A stretch of DNA of 64,000 bases from the NCBI RefSeq assembly GCF_025215155.1, contig NZ_JALHAM010000122.1; one strand, written 5' to 3'. The notes under the pieces are model-generated. The model made no database searches. It saw only the letters and a list, made by a program, of their open reading frames with translations, and had not been told where the DNA came from. Source of the stretch: Dryocola clanedunensis (GTDB taxonomy: Bacteria > Pseudomonadota > Gammaproteobacteria > Enterobacterales > Enterobacteriaceae). A program made the position numbers and the translations under genes. Each line of letters begins with the position of its first letter. Within the stretch, counting starts at the first letter, position 1. Shown piece by piece: positions 25,074-34,277 of this stretch.

Positions 25074-26444
25074 ATGATGAGATTTGAATCAGTTGAAAAA
25101 AGGAATGACGCATCGACAGGGTGGAAGCTCTGCCTGCTGCTGATGCCGATTATTGGCCTTATATTTATTGCAGCCCCCACGCTGAGCTTTAAATATGCAA
25201 ACTTTCCGCCTTTATATTCAACGTATCTGTTCCTTTTTAACCTGGTCTTTGATCTGATCATCATCGTATTTTGCTTCTTCCGCTACCTGACCCGGAGAAA
25301 TTCCGTGTGTCTGCTGTTTTTACTGGCCGGATTTCTTTTCTCGACGATGACTGACGTTGTCATTCTTTTTTATCATCCTGTTTTCAACGGTAACAATGAT
25401 TTCATCTATGAAAACAAAGAGATGATCGTCATTCTGTATCTGTTCAGAATCGCAGTGCTATGCTACTTCATGCTGATTGCTGCGGCATTGAAAATTAAGC
25501 ATTATCGGGTATTCAAATTTAAACACCTGCTGGCCTTTATACCTGGCCTGGTCATCTGCGCCGCATTCTTATTTCATGGGCAGAGTACAGATATAGCCCA
25601 TGCGCTCCATTTGCATCCGCGGGTGATTTATTACAACGTTGCAAATGTTTGCTGCTTGTTATTTATATTATCAATCTGTTATTACATTGGTTTTAATGAT
25701 AGCTTCTGGTCAGGATTGATGCTGTTTAGCCTGCTGATGCTGACCTCATTGCAGTACGGTAGCCACGGCATCCATTTTGAAGATCGCTACTGGAATACGA
25801 TGCTGTCGGTGCAGACTATTGGCTATTTCTTCGCCATTCTGTTCTTCCTGAAGAATGTCTATGATCGCCTGAAGGTGTCCATTGATTACAGTGAGATAAT
25901 CTATGAAAAATCCATCACCGACCCTTTAACCGGGATCTACAACCGAGGATTCTTCATTGAAAAACTACGGGAGTCTATCAGCGAGTATAAGAACAGAACG
26001 CTGGCTTTATTTATCATCGATATCGATTACTTCAAATCTATCAACGATCACTTTGGCCACGGAACGGGTGATAACGTGATTAAGCTTATTGCCAGCGAAC
26101 TGACCGCCCACATCGGCGACAGAGGCGTCGTTGCACGAATCGGTGGGGAGGAGTTTGCCGTCATGCTACCGGAAATCAGCGAAGAAGAAGCAAGGCAGCT
26201 GGCGGCCTGTATTCTTGAAAAAGTGCGCAACCGGCCTCCGGTATCAAACCATGACTTCTCTCAGCAATTGACCGTCAGCCTGGGGATGTATTTCTCGCAC
26301 CATCATCATGAAGAACTGAGCCTGATCTCCAGAGCGGATGAAGCGCTTTATTACGCCAAGCGTAATGGCCGTGACAGATACGCTAGCTGGAAAGAGATGC
26401 AGAATGACGGGCAGCAGGGCGCAACTCAATGCGCCGTCTGGTAG
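25074..26444 (+). CDS. Membrane-bound diguanylate cyclase (GGEEF)
   Basis: A 456-residue protein with a multi-helix N-terminal membrane domain (seven or eight hydrophobic helices within residues 15-265, MASE4-like but not certainly so) and a C-terminal GGDEF domain (about 280-435). It begins DPLTGIYNRGFFIEKL and has an intact GGEEF at 357-361. The inhibitory RxxD is absent at the expected position, so product feedback is not expected. The first two codons are both ATG. Its 3' end overlaps the next, convergent GGDEF gene by 19 bases. Confidence 0.9.
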   Translation: MMRFESVEKRNDASTGWKLCLLLMPIIGLIFIAAPTLSFKYANFPPLYSTYLFLFNLVFDLIIIVFCFFRYLTRRNSVCLLFLLAGFLFSTMTDVVILFYHPVFNGNNDFIYENKEMIVILYLFRIAVLCYFMLIAAALKIKHYRVFKFKHLLAFIPGLVICAAFLFHGQSTDIAHALHLHPRVIYYNVANVCCLLFILSICYYIGFNDSFWSGLMLFSLLMLTSLQYGSHGIHFEDRYWNTMLSVQTIGYFFAILFFLKNVYDRLKVSIDYSEIIYEKSITDPLTGIYNRGFFIEKLRESISEYKNRTLALFIIDIDYFKSINDHFGHGTGDNVIKLIASELTAHIGDRGVVARIGGEEFAVMLPEISEEEARQLAACILEKVRNRPPVSNHDFSQQLTVSLGMYFSHHHHEELSLISRADEALYYAKRNGRDRYASWKEMQNDGQQGATQCAVW

Positions 26445-28114
26445 CAGATACGGTCTCTGCCGCTGTTTTTTGCCTTGTAAAGCTCCAGGTCGGCTTCCGA
26501 CAGTAGCTCCGGTAACGACTTATGGAAGCCCGAGGCAATCCCCAGGCTTGCGGTGAGACGCAGCGTCTCATGACCCCCGACGGCAATGTCCAGATGGCGT
26601 ATCTGCTCAATGATGCGGAAAGCATATTTCAGTGCGGCATCGCTGTCGCCATGCTGGAAGACAACGGCAAACTCTTCTCCGCCGATCCTGGCGACTACAT
26701 CTCCGCCGCGGCAGACATTTTTCAGCATGGCAGAAAAGGCAACCAGTACTGCATCACCGGCCGGATGGCCCCAGGTATCGTTGATCTTTTTGAAGTGATC
26801 GATATCAATCAGTACAACCCAGAGGGGCTGCGTTTCATTTGCCTGAACGGCAAGGTCGCCCGCCAGCTTTTCGAACGCCCGACGGTTAAGTAATGACGTC
26901 AAAGGGTCTTCTTCTGAATGTTTTTTAAATGTCTCACTCATCTGCTGCTGTTCACTCAGCTTATGCCCCAGGGCACCGAGGGATGACCAAAGCTGCTGCA
27001 CTTCTCCGGCGCTGTTGTTTGCCAGTAGCTCGATGGTTTTGCGATCGCCTGAAATTAAACCGTGGGTGATCTCATTTAATTTGATGATTGGCTTCAGTAC
27101 GCGCGTGCGGATGTAATAAACGGCACCGATCACCAGAATATAAAGCGCCAGCAGAATGCAGAACACCGTCACGAGGTGAACCATCGCCTTATTCTCATTG
27201 GCGGTATAGTTGGCTTTCAGATCGGTAAGATAGACGTTCAGCAGGTGATTGAAGAGTTTCAGACTGTCATGGTATCTCACCGCGAAGGTGTCAGCGCCGA
27301 TGCTGTAATTCGCCCCGTTCTCACTTTGCTCCTGCAGCTGCTGAATCAGCGTCATGCCATTTCTTTCGAATTGCCGGCGTGTTTGCGACAGCAGGGTTTT
27401 AAATTCTGAGCGCTGGTCAATTTCCTTGCCATGCGTTTCAAGGATCCACCACTGCATGTTGATGCGTTCAAAACCCCTGCTTAGCCTGTTCATCTGTTCC
27501 GTTGAGAGCGGTTTTTTGCTCTGCAGAGGAACCAGCACGGCGGCACCCAGCAACCCCGTGGCATCACGCAACTCCCCCAGCGCCTGGGCTCGCAGCACCG
27601 GCCCAAGTTCCGCCGGTTCCAGACGGATAAACTCAGAGGTCTTACGGAATAAAGCCTGGTGATAGAAATTTGTTGCCTCAACCATTTCATCAATCGCATA
27701 TTGCGCATCTAAAGGGTTGTTGGCCTCCAGGTTTTTATAACGGTCTACCGTTTTGCGCGAGTTGATGAGCTGTATTTTTGTGGCGTTAAGCAGGGAGGAC
27801 GTCAGGAACTTATGCGGTATCCTGCCGAGATCGGTGTCGGTAACCTGTCGGCTTTTCAGTAAATTAGCCCAGGCCTCTTGCTTATTGTTCGCATGACTCA
27901 GGATAAGCTCATTCGCAAAAGCCCGTTCACTGGCCAGGTCATTGGAAACCAGTAAAACTTTATTGAAGTCGTCAAACTGCACGAGATTATTTCGGGCCTT
28001 ATTCCAGGCGTCAATGGAATCAGCAGCCAGCCACCATGAAAAAAGAGAGGTGAGGGCGAGCGTACCGGCAGTTGAGATATAGAGGTATCGGGTAATATTA
28101 GATTTTAAATTCAT
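26426..28114 (-). CDS. Membrane-bound diguanylate cyclase with periplasmic helical sensor
   Basis: A 562-residue protein with helix 1 near residues 10-30, a long helical periplasmic domain (about 31-315) reminiscent of four-helix-bundle ligand sensors, helix 2 (about 318-340), a HAMP-like linker and a GGDEF domain (about 395-555). The motif GGEEF is intact (478-482) and RGGD at 469-472 is a proper I-site, so product inhibition is expected, in contrast to the convergent neighbour. It lies tail to tail with that cyclase gene, with a 19-base 3' overlap, so their mRNAs are complementary at the ends. Confidence 0.9.
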   Translation of the reverse strand: MNLKSNITRYLYISTAGTLALTSLFSWWLAADSIDAWNKARNNLVQFDDFNKVLLVSNDLASERAFANELILSHANNKQEAWANLLKSRQVTDTDLGRIPHKFLTSSLLNATKIQLINSRKTVDRYKNLEANNPLDAQYAIDEMVEATNFYHQALFRKTSEFIRLEPAELGPVLRAQALGELRDATGLLGAAVLVPLQSKKPLSTEQMNRLSRGFERINMQWWILETHGKEIDQRSEFKTLLSQTRRQFERNGMTLIQQLQEQSENGANYSIGADTFAVRYHDSLKLFNHLLNVYLTDLKANYTANENKAMVHLVTVFCILLALYILVIGAVYYIRTRVLKPIIKLNEITHGLISGDRKTIELLANNSAGEVQQLWSSLGALGHKLSEQQQMSETFKKHSEEDPLTSLLNRRAFEKLAGDLAVQANETQPLWVVLIDIDHFKKINDTWGHPAGDAVLVAFSAMLKNVCRGGDVVARIGGEEFAVVFQHGDSDAALKYAFRIIEQIRHLDIAVGGHETLRLTASLGIASGFHKSLPELLSEADLELYKAKNSGRDRICYQTAH

Positions 28115-28568
28115 GATAAATTTATTTATAAATTTAATCCGGGCGAGCGGGAACGGTTATTTAACTATTTATTATTAACGAATTACGCTGACATTAGCAT
28201 GTCTGTGCTAATGTGTGCCCTGGATTGAAGTGTGTGTTTTGCATCAAAAATGCTCGTGTTATGGCTATAAATAGCATTTCAGAAAGAAAGTTTGGTTACG
28301 AAAGATGCTATCGTAGCCGATTTTACAGAATAATATATTTAGTAATGCGAGTTTAATTTTAAATTTAAACGTCGGCAACGATGGCAATAATTTATAATAA
28401 AGCACGTTAACTGCTTAGCAGAGCAACAATAACTAAAGGAATCATTTTTTTAGATGTTAAGCTTTTATAACTTTATCTTCACCGCTCTTTTTTATTGTTC
28501 TGACAGGCTGTACAGCTTAGTTATGAACTATAGTAAAGATCACGCATTTGCCTGAAAAGAATCATAAT
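28115..28568. promoter_or_regulatory. Intergenic region with a 9-bp dyad, upstream of ytcA-mdtNOP
   Basis: About 450 AT-rich bases between divergent units. It contains a perfect 9-bp inverted repeat ACATTAGCA / TGCTAATGT with a 6-base spacer at 28191-28214, nearer the GGDEF gene, which looks like a regulator-binding dyad. No coding sequence was recognised. Confidence 0.5.
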
Positions 28569-28826
28569 ATGCAAAAATATATCTTTCAGCTGGTGACTGC
28601 AATTGCTGCATGTTTACTGTCAGCCTGTTCCGTTTCGCCTTCGTTACCGGTGTTCGGAGCCTCATTCCCGGACTGGTTGTTTTGTCTGATTGCCGGGGTG
28701 ATGGCGACCTGGTGTCTGCATCTTATTCTTGTCAAAAAGAATAAGCGTTACTTTGCACCCCATATTATTGGTTACCCGCTGCTGACTGCTCTCATCGCGA
28801 TGGTGGTCTGGCTACTGATTTTTTAA
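28569..28826 (+). CDS. ytcA: YtcA family lipoprotein
   Basis: An 85-residue predicted lipoprotein. The signal helix ends in the lipobox LLSACS with Cys19, and two further hydrophobic segments follow (about 32-50 and 64-84). It matches E. coli YtcA in length, in SLPVFGASFPDW (SPAIPVIGAYYPSW in E. coli) and in preceding mdtN. Start at 28569; the frame extends to 28548 without homology. YtcA-type small proteins commonly accompany MdtN/EmrA-type exporters, but their function is unknown. Confidence 0.9.
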   Translation: MQKYIFQLVTAIAACLLSACSVSPSLPVFGASFPDWLFCLIAGVMATWCLHLILVKKNKRYFAPHIIGYPLLTALIAMVVWLLIF

Positions 28827-28848
28827 TCAGGCAACCGGAACGATTATC

Positions 28849-29868
28849 ATGCTAAAAACGAAAAAATCATTCTCACTGCTCATCTTGTTGATGGCGACAG
28901 CGATAGTGCTGTTGGTTGTTATCTGGCGGATGCAGACCAGCCCACGCACCGATGATGCCTATGTGTATGCCGATACCATCGCGATTTCACCGGAAGTGAA
29001 TGGCAGGATCATTGCCCAACCGGTGAAAGATAATCAGCGGGTGCATAAAGGCGACCTGCTGTTCCGCATAGATCCGCGTCCTTATGAGGCCGCTTTGCAG
29101 CAGGCCCAGGCGAAGCTCGACGGACTCAATCAGCAAATTGAATTAACACAGCGCTCGGTCAATGCACAAAAATTCAGTGCTGACTCAGCCCAGGCCTCGA
29201 TTGCCAGCGCCAGTGCAGCAGCAAAACAAGCCACCGCCACGCTGCGTCGTCTGGAGCCGCTCCTGGCCCAGGGGTTCGCTTCGGCTGAAGAGGTGGATCA
29301 GGCCCGTACGGCGAAATTAAGCGCTATTTCAAAACTGGACACCCTGAAACTGCAGGCTAAACAGGCAAAGGCAGGGGTGAGTGGGGTTGAAGCTCTGGTG
29401 GCACAGCGGGCTGAGGCCAGCGCGCTGATTCAGCTGGCGAAACTCAATCTTGAATTTACCGAAGTCAGAGCGCCGTTTGACGGACGCATCGCCTCGCTGA
29501 AAACGGCCGTTGGCCAGTTTGCCAGCGCCGGAAAACCTATCTTTACGCTGATCGACACTTCGCACTGGTACGTGATTGCCAACTTCCGGGAAACTGAGCT
29601 GAAAGAGATTAAAGAGGGGACGCCGGCGCAGGTTTATCTGATGAGCAATACCGGGATTAAATTCTCCGGCCATGTCGATTCCATCAGCTACGGTATTACG
29701 CCTGACGACGGTGCCACCCTCGGCTCCGGGCTGCCAAACGTCAAACGCACCATTAACTGGGTTCATGTTTCCCAGCGCTTCCCGGTCAAAATTCGCATCG
29801 CTAATCCTGATGAAAATCTCTTCCGCGTAGGGGCATCTGCCGTAGCGACGTTGAAGACCAGGCCATAA
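28849..29868 (+). CDS. mdtN: MdtN membrane-fusion subunit of a tripartite efflux pump
   Basis: A 339-residue HlyD-family periplasmic adaptor. A single N-terminal helix (about 9-26) is followed by RTDDAYVYADTIAISPEVNG, the lipoyl half-motif (about 34-53), a helical coiled coil (about 80-190), and the second lipoyl half FTEVRAPFDGRIASL (about 203-217). It bridges MdtO and MdtP. The E. coli operon is implicated in resistance to sulfa drugs, acriflavine and puromycin. The gap to ytcA is 22 bases and to mdtO 9 bases, so one operon is clear. Confidence 0.95.
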   Translation: MLKTKKSFSLLILLMATAIVLLVVIWRMQTSPRTDDAYVYADTIAISPEVNGRIIAQPVKDNQRVHKGDLLFRIDPRPYEAALQQAQAKLDGLNQQIELTQRSVNAQKFSADSAQASIASASAAAKQATATLRRLEPLLAQGFASAEEVDQARTAKLSAISKLDTLKLQAKQAKAGVSGVEALVAQRAEASALIQLAKLNLEFTEVRAPFDGRIASLKTAVGQFASAGKPIFTLIDTSHWYVIANFRETELKEIKEGTPAQVYLMSNTGIKFSGHVDSISYGITPDDGATLGSGLPNVKRTINWVHVSQRFPVKIRIANPDENLFRVGASAVATLKTRP

Positions 29869-29877
29869 CGGGGTTAT

Positions 29878-31875
29878 ATGAGTATTAAGCCGACAAGATC
29901 CCTGGCTGAGAAGACGAGCGCTCTGCTCGAAATGCTGTCGGATTATCCTGGTCGAAGCAGCGTGATGATGCGCTGCCTCATCACCAGTGCGCTGGTCATC
30001 ATGATTTCAATGACCCTGCAAATCCCTTTCCTGGCCCTGTCGCTGATTGCCGTGTTTTACGTCACGCAGAAAAACGTCGTGCTGTCGAAAATGACGGCGA
30101 TACTGTTCTTTTCCGGCACGACGCTTGCGATTGGCCTTTCAATACTGACGCTGAAATTTACCTACAGCTATCCGATGCTGCGTATCCTGCTGGCCTACGT
30201 CCTGTTTTTTGGCAGCGTTTATATGATGCGGGCCAGCAAAGCCGGGATCGTCTTCTTTCTGACCAGCGTTATCATTATTTACACCCACACCTTTGCAGAC
30301 GTTACGGACAATGCCGATTTGGTCGTCAGGCTGATGATGTGGCTATGGGTAGCGATAAATTATTCAATTCTGCTGACGCTTATCACCAACCTGCTGTTCA
30401 TTCCTCAGGATCCCGTGCAGCAGTTCCGGCAGGTCATGCTCGCGCAGAACAACGAGACGCTACAGCGCCTTGAATGTCTGATAAATAAGACGCCGCTGCC
30501 GGAAGCCGTCAGCGCCGAGGTTCTTCAGGGGAAAATCCTGTCGCTGCAACATTTGCTGGCTTTCGCGGTGATGCATAACCGTCAGTATAAAAGAACCAAA
30601 GCCTTTCAGCTTGCGCGTCTGAACACGATTTCGACCTTGTATCTGGCGGCTCAGCACCTGCAACCCGTGGCGGACACTGGACTGCTTGTGCAGGTACGTG
30701 AAGCCTGTCTCGCGCTGCAAGCATCGATGGCAAACGACAGCCAGTTTGTGATGCCTGCGGGGCCTGAATGGCAGCCTTCGCCAGGCACATCCCCGGTCCT
30801 GTTTAAAATGCTGGATACGCTGGTTGCCTTTTCCCATCACCATGATGCCCAGGCTCCGGTGACGCAGCCCGCACCGGAGAAGAAGCCCTTTCAGCTCAAT
30901 CCCACCTATCTAAAATTCGCCTTAAAGACGGCGCTTTCCAGCTTCATCTGTTATCTCATCTACGTCGCAACTGACTGGCAGGGGATCCACACCATCATGC
31001 TCAGCTGCGTTATCGTGGCGCAGTCGAGCCTTGGCACGACCACCCAGCGTGCTCTACTGCGTGTTATCGGGGCGGTGATCGGTAGCCTGATCGCGCTGCT
31101 AATGGTTGTGCTGGTGATGCCCCATATTGACACCATCGTTGGCTTACTGCTGATGACGCTGCCCGTGGTGGCATTGGGCGCGTGGGTGTACGCCGGCAGC
31201 GAGAAGATGAGCTATGCGGGCATTCAGCTGATGTTTACATTTGCCCTGGCGCTGCTTGAGGCATTTGGCCCGACCTTCGAGCTGGTTGAGATCCGTGACA
31301 GGATCATCGGCATCCTGCTCGGCGTGGGTATAGCGACGCTAACCCACGTCCTGTTATGGCCAGAAGTCGAGGGGGAACAGCTGTGGAAAAGCATTTCACG
31401 CATTTTGCAGAATGCCTCGCAGCGAATTAAACAGCACGCGGGCAATAGTCTGGTTTCACTACAGCTCTGGCAGGAGCTGGCAAACTGCGAAAACATTGCC
31501 GCGCGCGTGGCCCTTGAGCCGGGCGGAGCGCCGGGAGACGATCAGTCTGAATACGATATCTACACGACGCAGGCCGTTCTTGGGCATGTCCGGGAGGTGC
31601 TGTACATCATGGACAGCATGGCCGTGGAAGCTGACCAGACGGCAGATGCTGTCTATGCGCCACTTCGTGAACGGGCGGGCGAGCTGCTGGCGTTAAGCGC
31701 CAGGGCGGTGAGCGAACCTGCGGTGCTGGCAGGCTGGCAGAGTGAGACGACGCCTGCCGATTTTCAACCGCAGTCTGCACTGGACAGAAAAGTGCAGCAC
31801 CTCTTTTACGAAATTGCTGAGTTACTGGCGAGCCAGAAAAAAAGGCTGGCCGAGGACCGTGAGTTTGACCTATGA
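29878..31875 (+). CDS. mdtO: MdtO inner-membrane subunit of the efflux pump
   Basis: A 665-residue FUSC/aromatic-acid-exporter-family protein with two membrane blocks (about residues 35-170 and 345-500), each of about six helices, separated and followed by helical cytoplasmic regions. Length and architecture match E. coli MdtO. It is not of the MFS or RND type, so substrate movement by this family is poorly understood. The stop codon overlaps the mdtP start by four bases, indicating coupled translation. Confidence 0.94.
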   Translation: MSIKPTRSLAEKTSALLEMLSDYPGRSSVMMRCLITSALVIMISMTLQIPFLALSLIAVFYVTQKNVVLSKMTAILFFSGTTLAIGLSILTLKFTYSYPMLRILLAYVLFFGSVYMMRASKAGIVFFLTSVIIIYTHTFADVTDNADLVVRLMMWLWVAINYSILLTLITNLLFIPQDPVQQFRQVMLAQNNETLQRLECLINKTPLPEAVSAEVLQGKILSLQHLLAFAVMHNRQYKRTKAFQLARLNTISTLYLAAQHLQPVADTGLLVQVREACLALQASMANDSQFVMPAGPEWQPSPGTSPVLFKMLDTLVAFSHHHDAQAPVTQPAPEKKPFQLNPTYLKFALKTALSSFICYLIYVATDWQGIHTIMLSCVIVAQSSLGTTTQRALLRVIGAVIGSLIALLMVVLVMPHIDTIVGLLLMTLPVVALGAWVYAGSEKMSYAGIQLMFTFALALLEAFGPTFELVEIRDRIIGILLGVGIATLTHVLLWPEVEGEQLWKSISRILQNASQRIKQHAGNSLVSLQLWQELANCENIAARVALEPGGAPGDDQSEYDIYTTQAVLGHVREVLYIMDSMAVEADQTADAVYAPLRERAGELLALSARAVSEPAVLAGWQSETTPADFQPQSALDRKVQHLFYEIAELLASQKKRLAEDREFDL

Positions 31876-33314
31876 AAAATTCGATGACGCTGCATAAATA
31901 CAAACCCCTGAGCGTGCTGCTGTGTATGCTTCTGACTTCCTGCGCCTTAATGAACAATGACGACACGCCGCTTAAGCAAATTCAGGCAAGTGATGTGGTG
32001 TTGCCGGCTGATTTACAGCTAACCAACGCCAGCTGGCCGCAGGAGCAGTGGTGGAAAACCTATCGCGATCCGCAGCTCGATGCGTTAATCGACCGGGCAA
32101 TTAAAAACTCGCCGTCGATGGCGCTGGCCCATGCGAAAGTGCAGCAGGCCAGATCGGATGTACAGCTGATTGAATCGGGATCAAACCTTAAAATTTTCGG
32201 TACCGCCAGTATCGATCGGGCGCATGTCTCATCGAATGGCTACCTTGGGCCATTTGCCAACGACCGTCCTGCTCTTGGGCTGACGGGTCCCTGGTACACC
32301 GAGGGCATCGTGGGGCTAGGCGCCACGCTGGATATCGATATCTGGGGGGAACACCGTTCACAGCTTGAAGCGGGTATGGGCGTACAGAATGCGCGTAAGC
32401 TCGAGGAGTCCGCGGTTAGCCTGGAAATTTCTGCCGACACGGCTCAGCTTTATTACGCCATGCAGACCGCAAGCCAGCTGATTGCGCTGCTGGAAGAGCA
32501 GAAAGCGATAGAATCATACGCCTTGCAGTCCCACGAAGCCCGTGCTGCCCGGGGGCTGGAATCGCGAGCTAACGCCGAAGCGGCGAAGGCGCATTTGCTG
32601 ACGGTTGAACAGCAAATCTCTTCGGCTAAACAGCAGCGGGTGAAGTACCGCGAATCGCTGCGTCTGATTGTCGGAGGGGGAGAGCTGCCCGAGCTGAAGC
32701 CGGTTTCGCTGCCGGTGCCTTCAACCAGGCTGCCTGCGTCGCTGAACTACCAGCTGCTGGCCCGACGCCCCGATTTGCAGGCGGCACACTGGTACGTAAA
32801 ATCGTCGATGAGCCAGATCGATGCCGCCAAAGCCGCCTTCTATCCAAAGTTTGATATCAAAGCGTTCTTTGGCTTTGATGCGCTGCATCTTGACGATCTC
32901 TTTAACCACGCCAGCCAGCAGATTAATATCGTGCCGGGTCTGTATCTGCCCATCTTCTCCGGCGGCCAGCTGGAAGCAAACCTGGATAAAACGCGCCGTC
33001 AGCGTGACATCATGATTTCGCAGTATAACCAGGCCGTGTTAACCGCCGTCAGGGATGTCGCCGTCGTCGGCAGCGAGATGCAATCTCTGAATGAAGAAGC
33101 CGAGCTGCAACAGCAGAAAATAACGGCCGCTTCGTTTACCGCCAACAACGCCGCGGCACGTTTCAAACGAGGCCTTATCAGCAAAGAGGCCGCCTCCACG
33201 GCAGGCAGCCAGTTAGTGGCAGAGAAGATAAAGCAGCTGACGCTGAACAGCAGTATTGTCAGCAGCGATATTGTGCTGAATAAAGCGCTGGGCGGGGGGA
33301 AAGCAGGGAAGTAG
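31872..33314 (+). CDS. mdtP: MdtP outer-membrane channel lipoprotein
   Basis: A 480-residue outer-membrane factor of the TolC/NodT lipoprotein group. The lipobox LLTSCA gives Cys24 as the lipidated residue, and two related outer-membrane-efflux repeats follow. Typical motifs are WWKTYRDPQLDALIDRA (about 57-73), ARRPDLQAAHWYVKSS (about 297-312) and ISQYNQAVLTAVRDV near the end. It completes the ytcA-mdtNOP efflux operon. The convergent MipA gene ends 25 bases further on, with no obvious terminator between. Confidence 0.94.
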   Translation: MKNSMTLHKYKPLSVLLCMLLTSCALMNNDDTPLKQIQASDVVLPADLQLTNASWPQEQWWKTYRDPQLDALIDRAIKNSPSMALAHAKVQQARSDVQLIESGSNLKIFGTASIDRAHVSSNGYLGPFANDRPALGLTGPWYTEGIVGLGATLDIDIWGEHRSQLEAGMGVQNARKLEESAVSLEISADTAQLYYAMQTASQLIALLEEQKAIESYALQSHEARAARGLESRANAEAAKAHLLTVEQQISSAKQQRVKYRESLRLIVGGGELPELKPVSLPVPSTRLPASLNYQLLARRPDLQAAHWYVKSSMSQIDAAKAAFYPKFDIKAFFGFDALHLDDLFNHASQQINIVPGLYLPIFSGGQLEANLDKTRRQRDIMISQYNQAVLTAVRDVAVVGSEMQSLNEEAELQQQKITAASFTANNAAARFKRGLISKEAASTAGSQLVAEKIKQLTLNSSIVSSDIVLNKALGGGKAGK

Positions 33315-33338
33315 CGGCTTCCCCGTTCACGGCTATTT

Positions 33339-34142
33339 CTACCAGGTGTAGCCGACGGCGGCGATGGTATACAGCTCTCCGTCATGCTGCACGAGAGGGC
33401 TGTCGGCAATACTCTTGTCGTAAAACTCGTAGTTTGCCGCAAACATCGCCATCCACTTATCGTTGAAGCGGTAGCTGGTAATGATCGCCGTCATAGGTGA
33501 GAACGTCGTCCCCGTATCCCACTCTTTACGCTGCGCGGTGGCTTCGCCGGACGAGACGCCGCCGAAGTAATAATTAGCCATTTTATCACTGCGGATCATC
33601 ATGCCCACACCGGGCATAATCAGCAGCCTGCCGCGAACGACAGGAAAGTCAGCCCACAGCAACAGCTCCTGACCGTTACTCTGTCCTGTGACATCGGAGC
33701 TGATTCGGGCGCTCAACAGGGCGTATGGAGTAATAATCGTGCCTCCGACACCTGCCTCAAACTCGCCTCTGCGCTTGTGCATACCGGCAAATTCATGATG
33801 ATCGTCCGGGTCCAGATTTCCAAAGCGATATCGGCCGTAGCCATAGGCGGCGAAAGAGTCGTTCAGCGCAAAGTAGTAGCGGCCGCGATCGCCGAGATAC
33901 ATGAACTGGTCGCCGAAATAGAGCGCCCCGGGAATAAAATAGGTTTTGGTATCCTCCGCTTTATAGCGGTGAGTGCCCGTCACGGCTGCGCCACCAACGA
34001 TCAGCCCTTTAGGGATTGGGCTGCTCGCGCTGTCCTTTGAGAATAGATCAATCGAGCCCAGGTCGATTTCGGCGCGAGCATAGCCAGAAAGTAACAACAC
34101 TGAACAGAGTGCCGAAAAAGTAAGTTGATTGAGTCTCATCAT
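33339..34142 (-). CDS. MipA/OmpV family outer-membrane protein
   Basis: A 267-residue predicted beta-barrel. The signal peptide ends near YARA (residue 24). Alternating amphipathic strands run to the C-terminal aromatic (GYTW, Trp last), as in outer-membrane proteins. MipA/OmpV relatives act as murein-interacting scaffold or small-molecule porins. Characteristic stretches include GALYFGDQFMYLGDRGRYYF (about 72-91) and GMMIRSDKMANYYFG. There are two Met codons at the start. It lies 135 bases downstream of the metallo-hydrolase gene on the same strand. Confidence 0.87.
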   Translation of the reverse strand: MMRLNQLTFSALCSVLLLSGYARAEIDLGSIDLFSKDSASSPIPKGLIVGGAAVTGTHRYKAEDTKTYFIPGALYFGDQFMYLGDRGRYYFALNDSFAAYGYGRYRFGNLDPDDHHEFAGMHKRRGEFEAGVGGTIITPYALLSARISSDVTGQSNGQELLLWADFPVVRGRLLIMPGVGMMIRSDKMANYYFGGVSSGEATAQRKEWDTGTTFSPMTAIITSYRFNDKWMAMFAANYEFYDKSIADSPLVQHDGELYTIAAVGYTW

Positions 34143-34277
34143 TGTTCCAGAAGTGGTGAGTCGGTCATATTTTTTGGCATCTCTGCCTTGCAGTCATCGG
34201 GTAGTTTACCCTATCTCTGTCTCTCAATTTCATCGCGGTAATTTAATTATCAACGAGATAGGGCAAAAAACGTTCGG

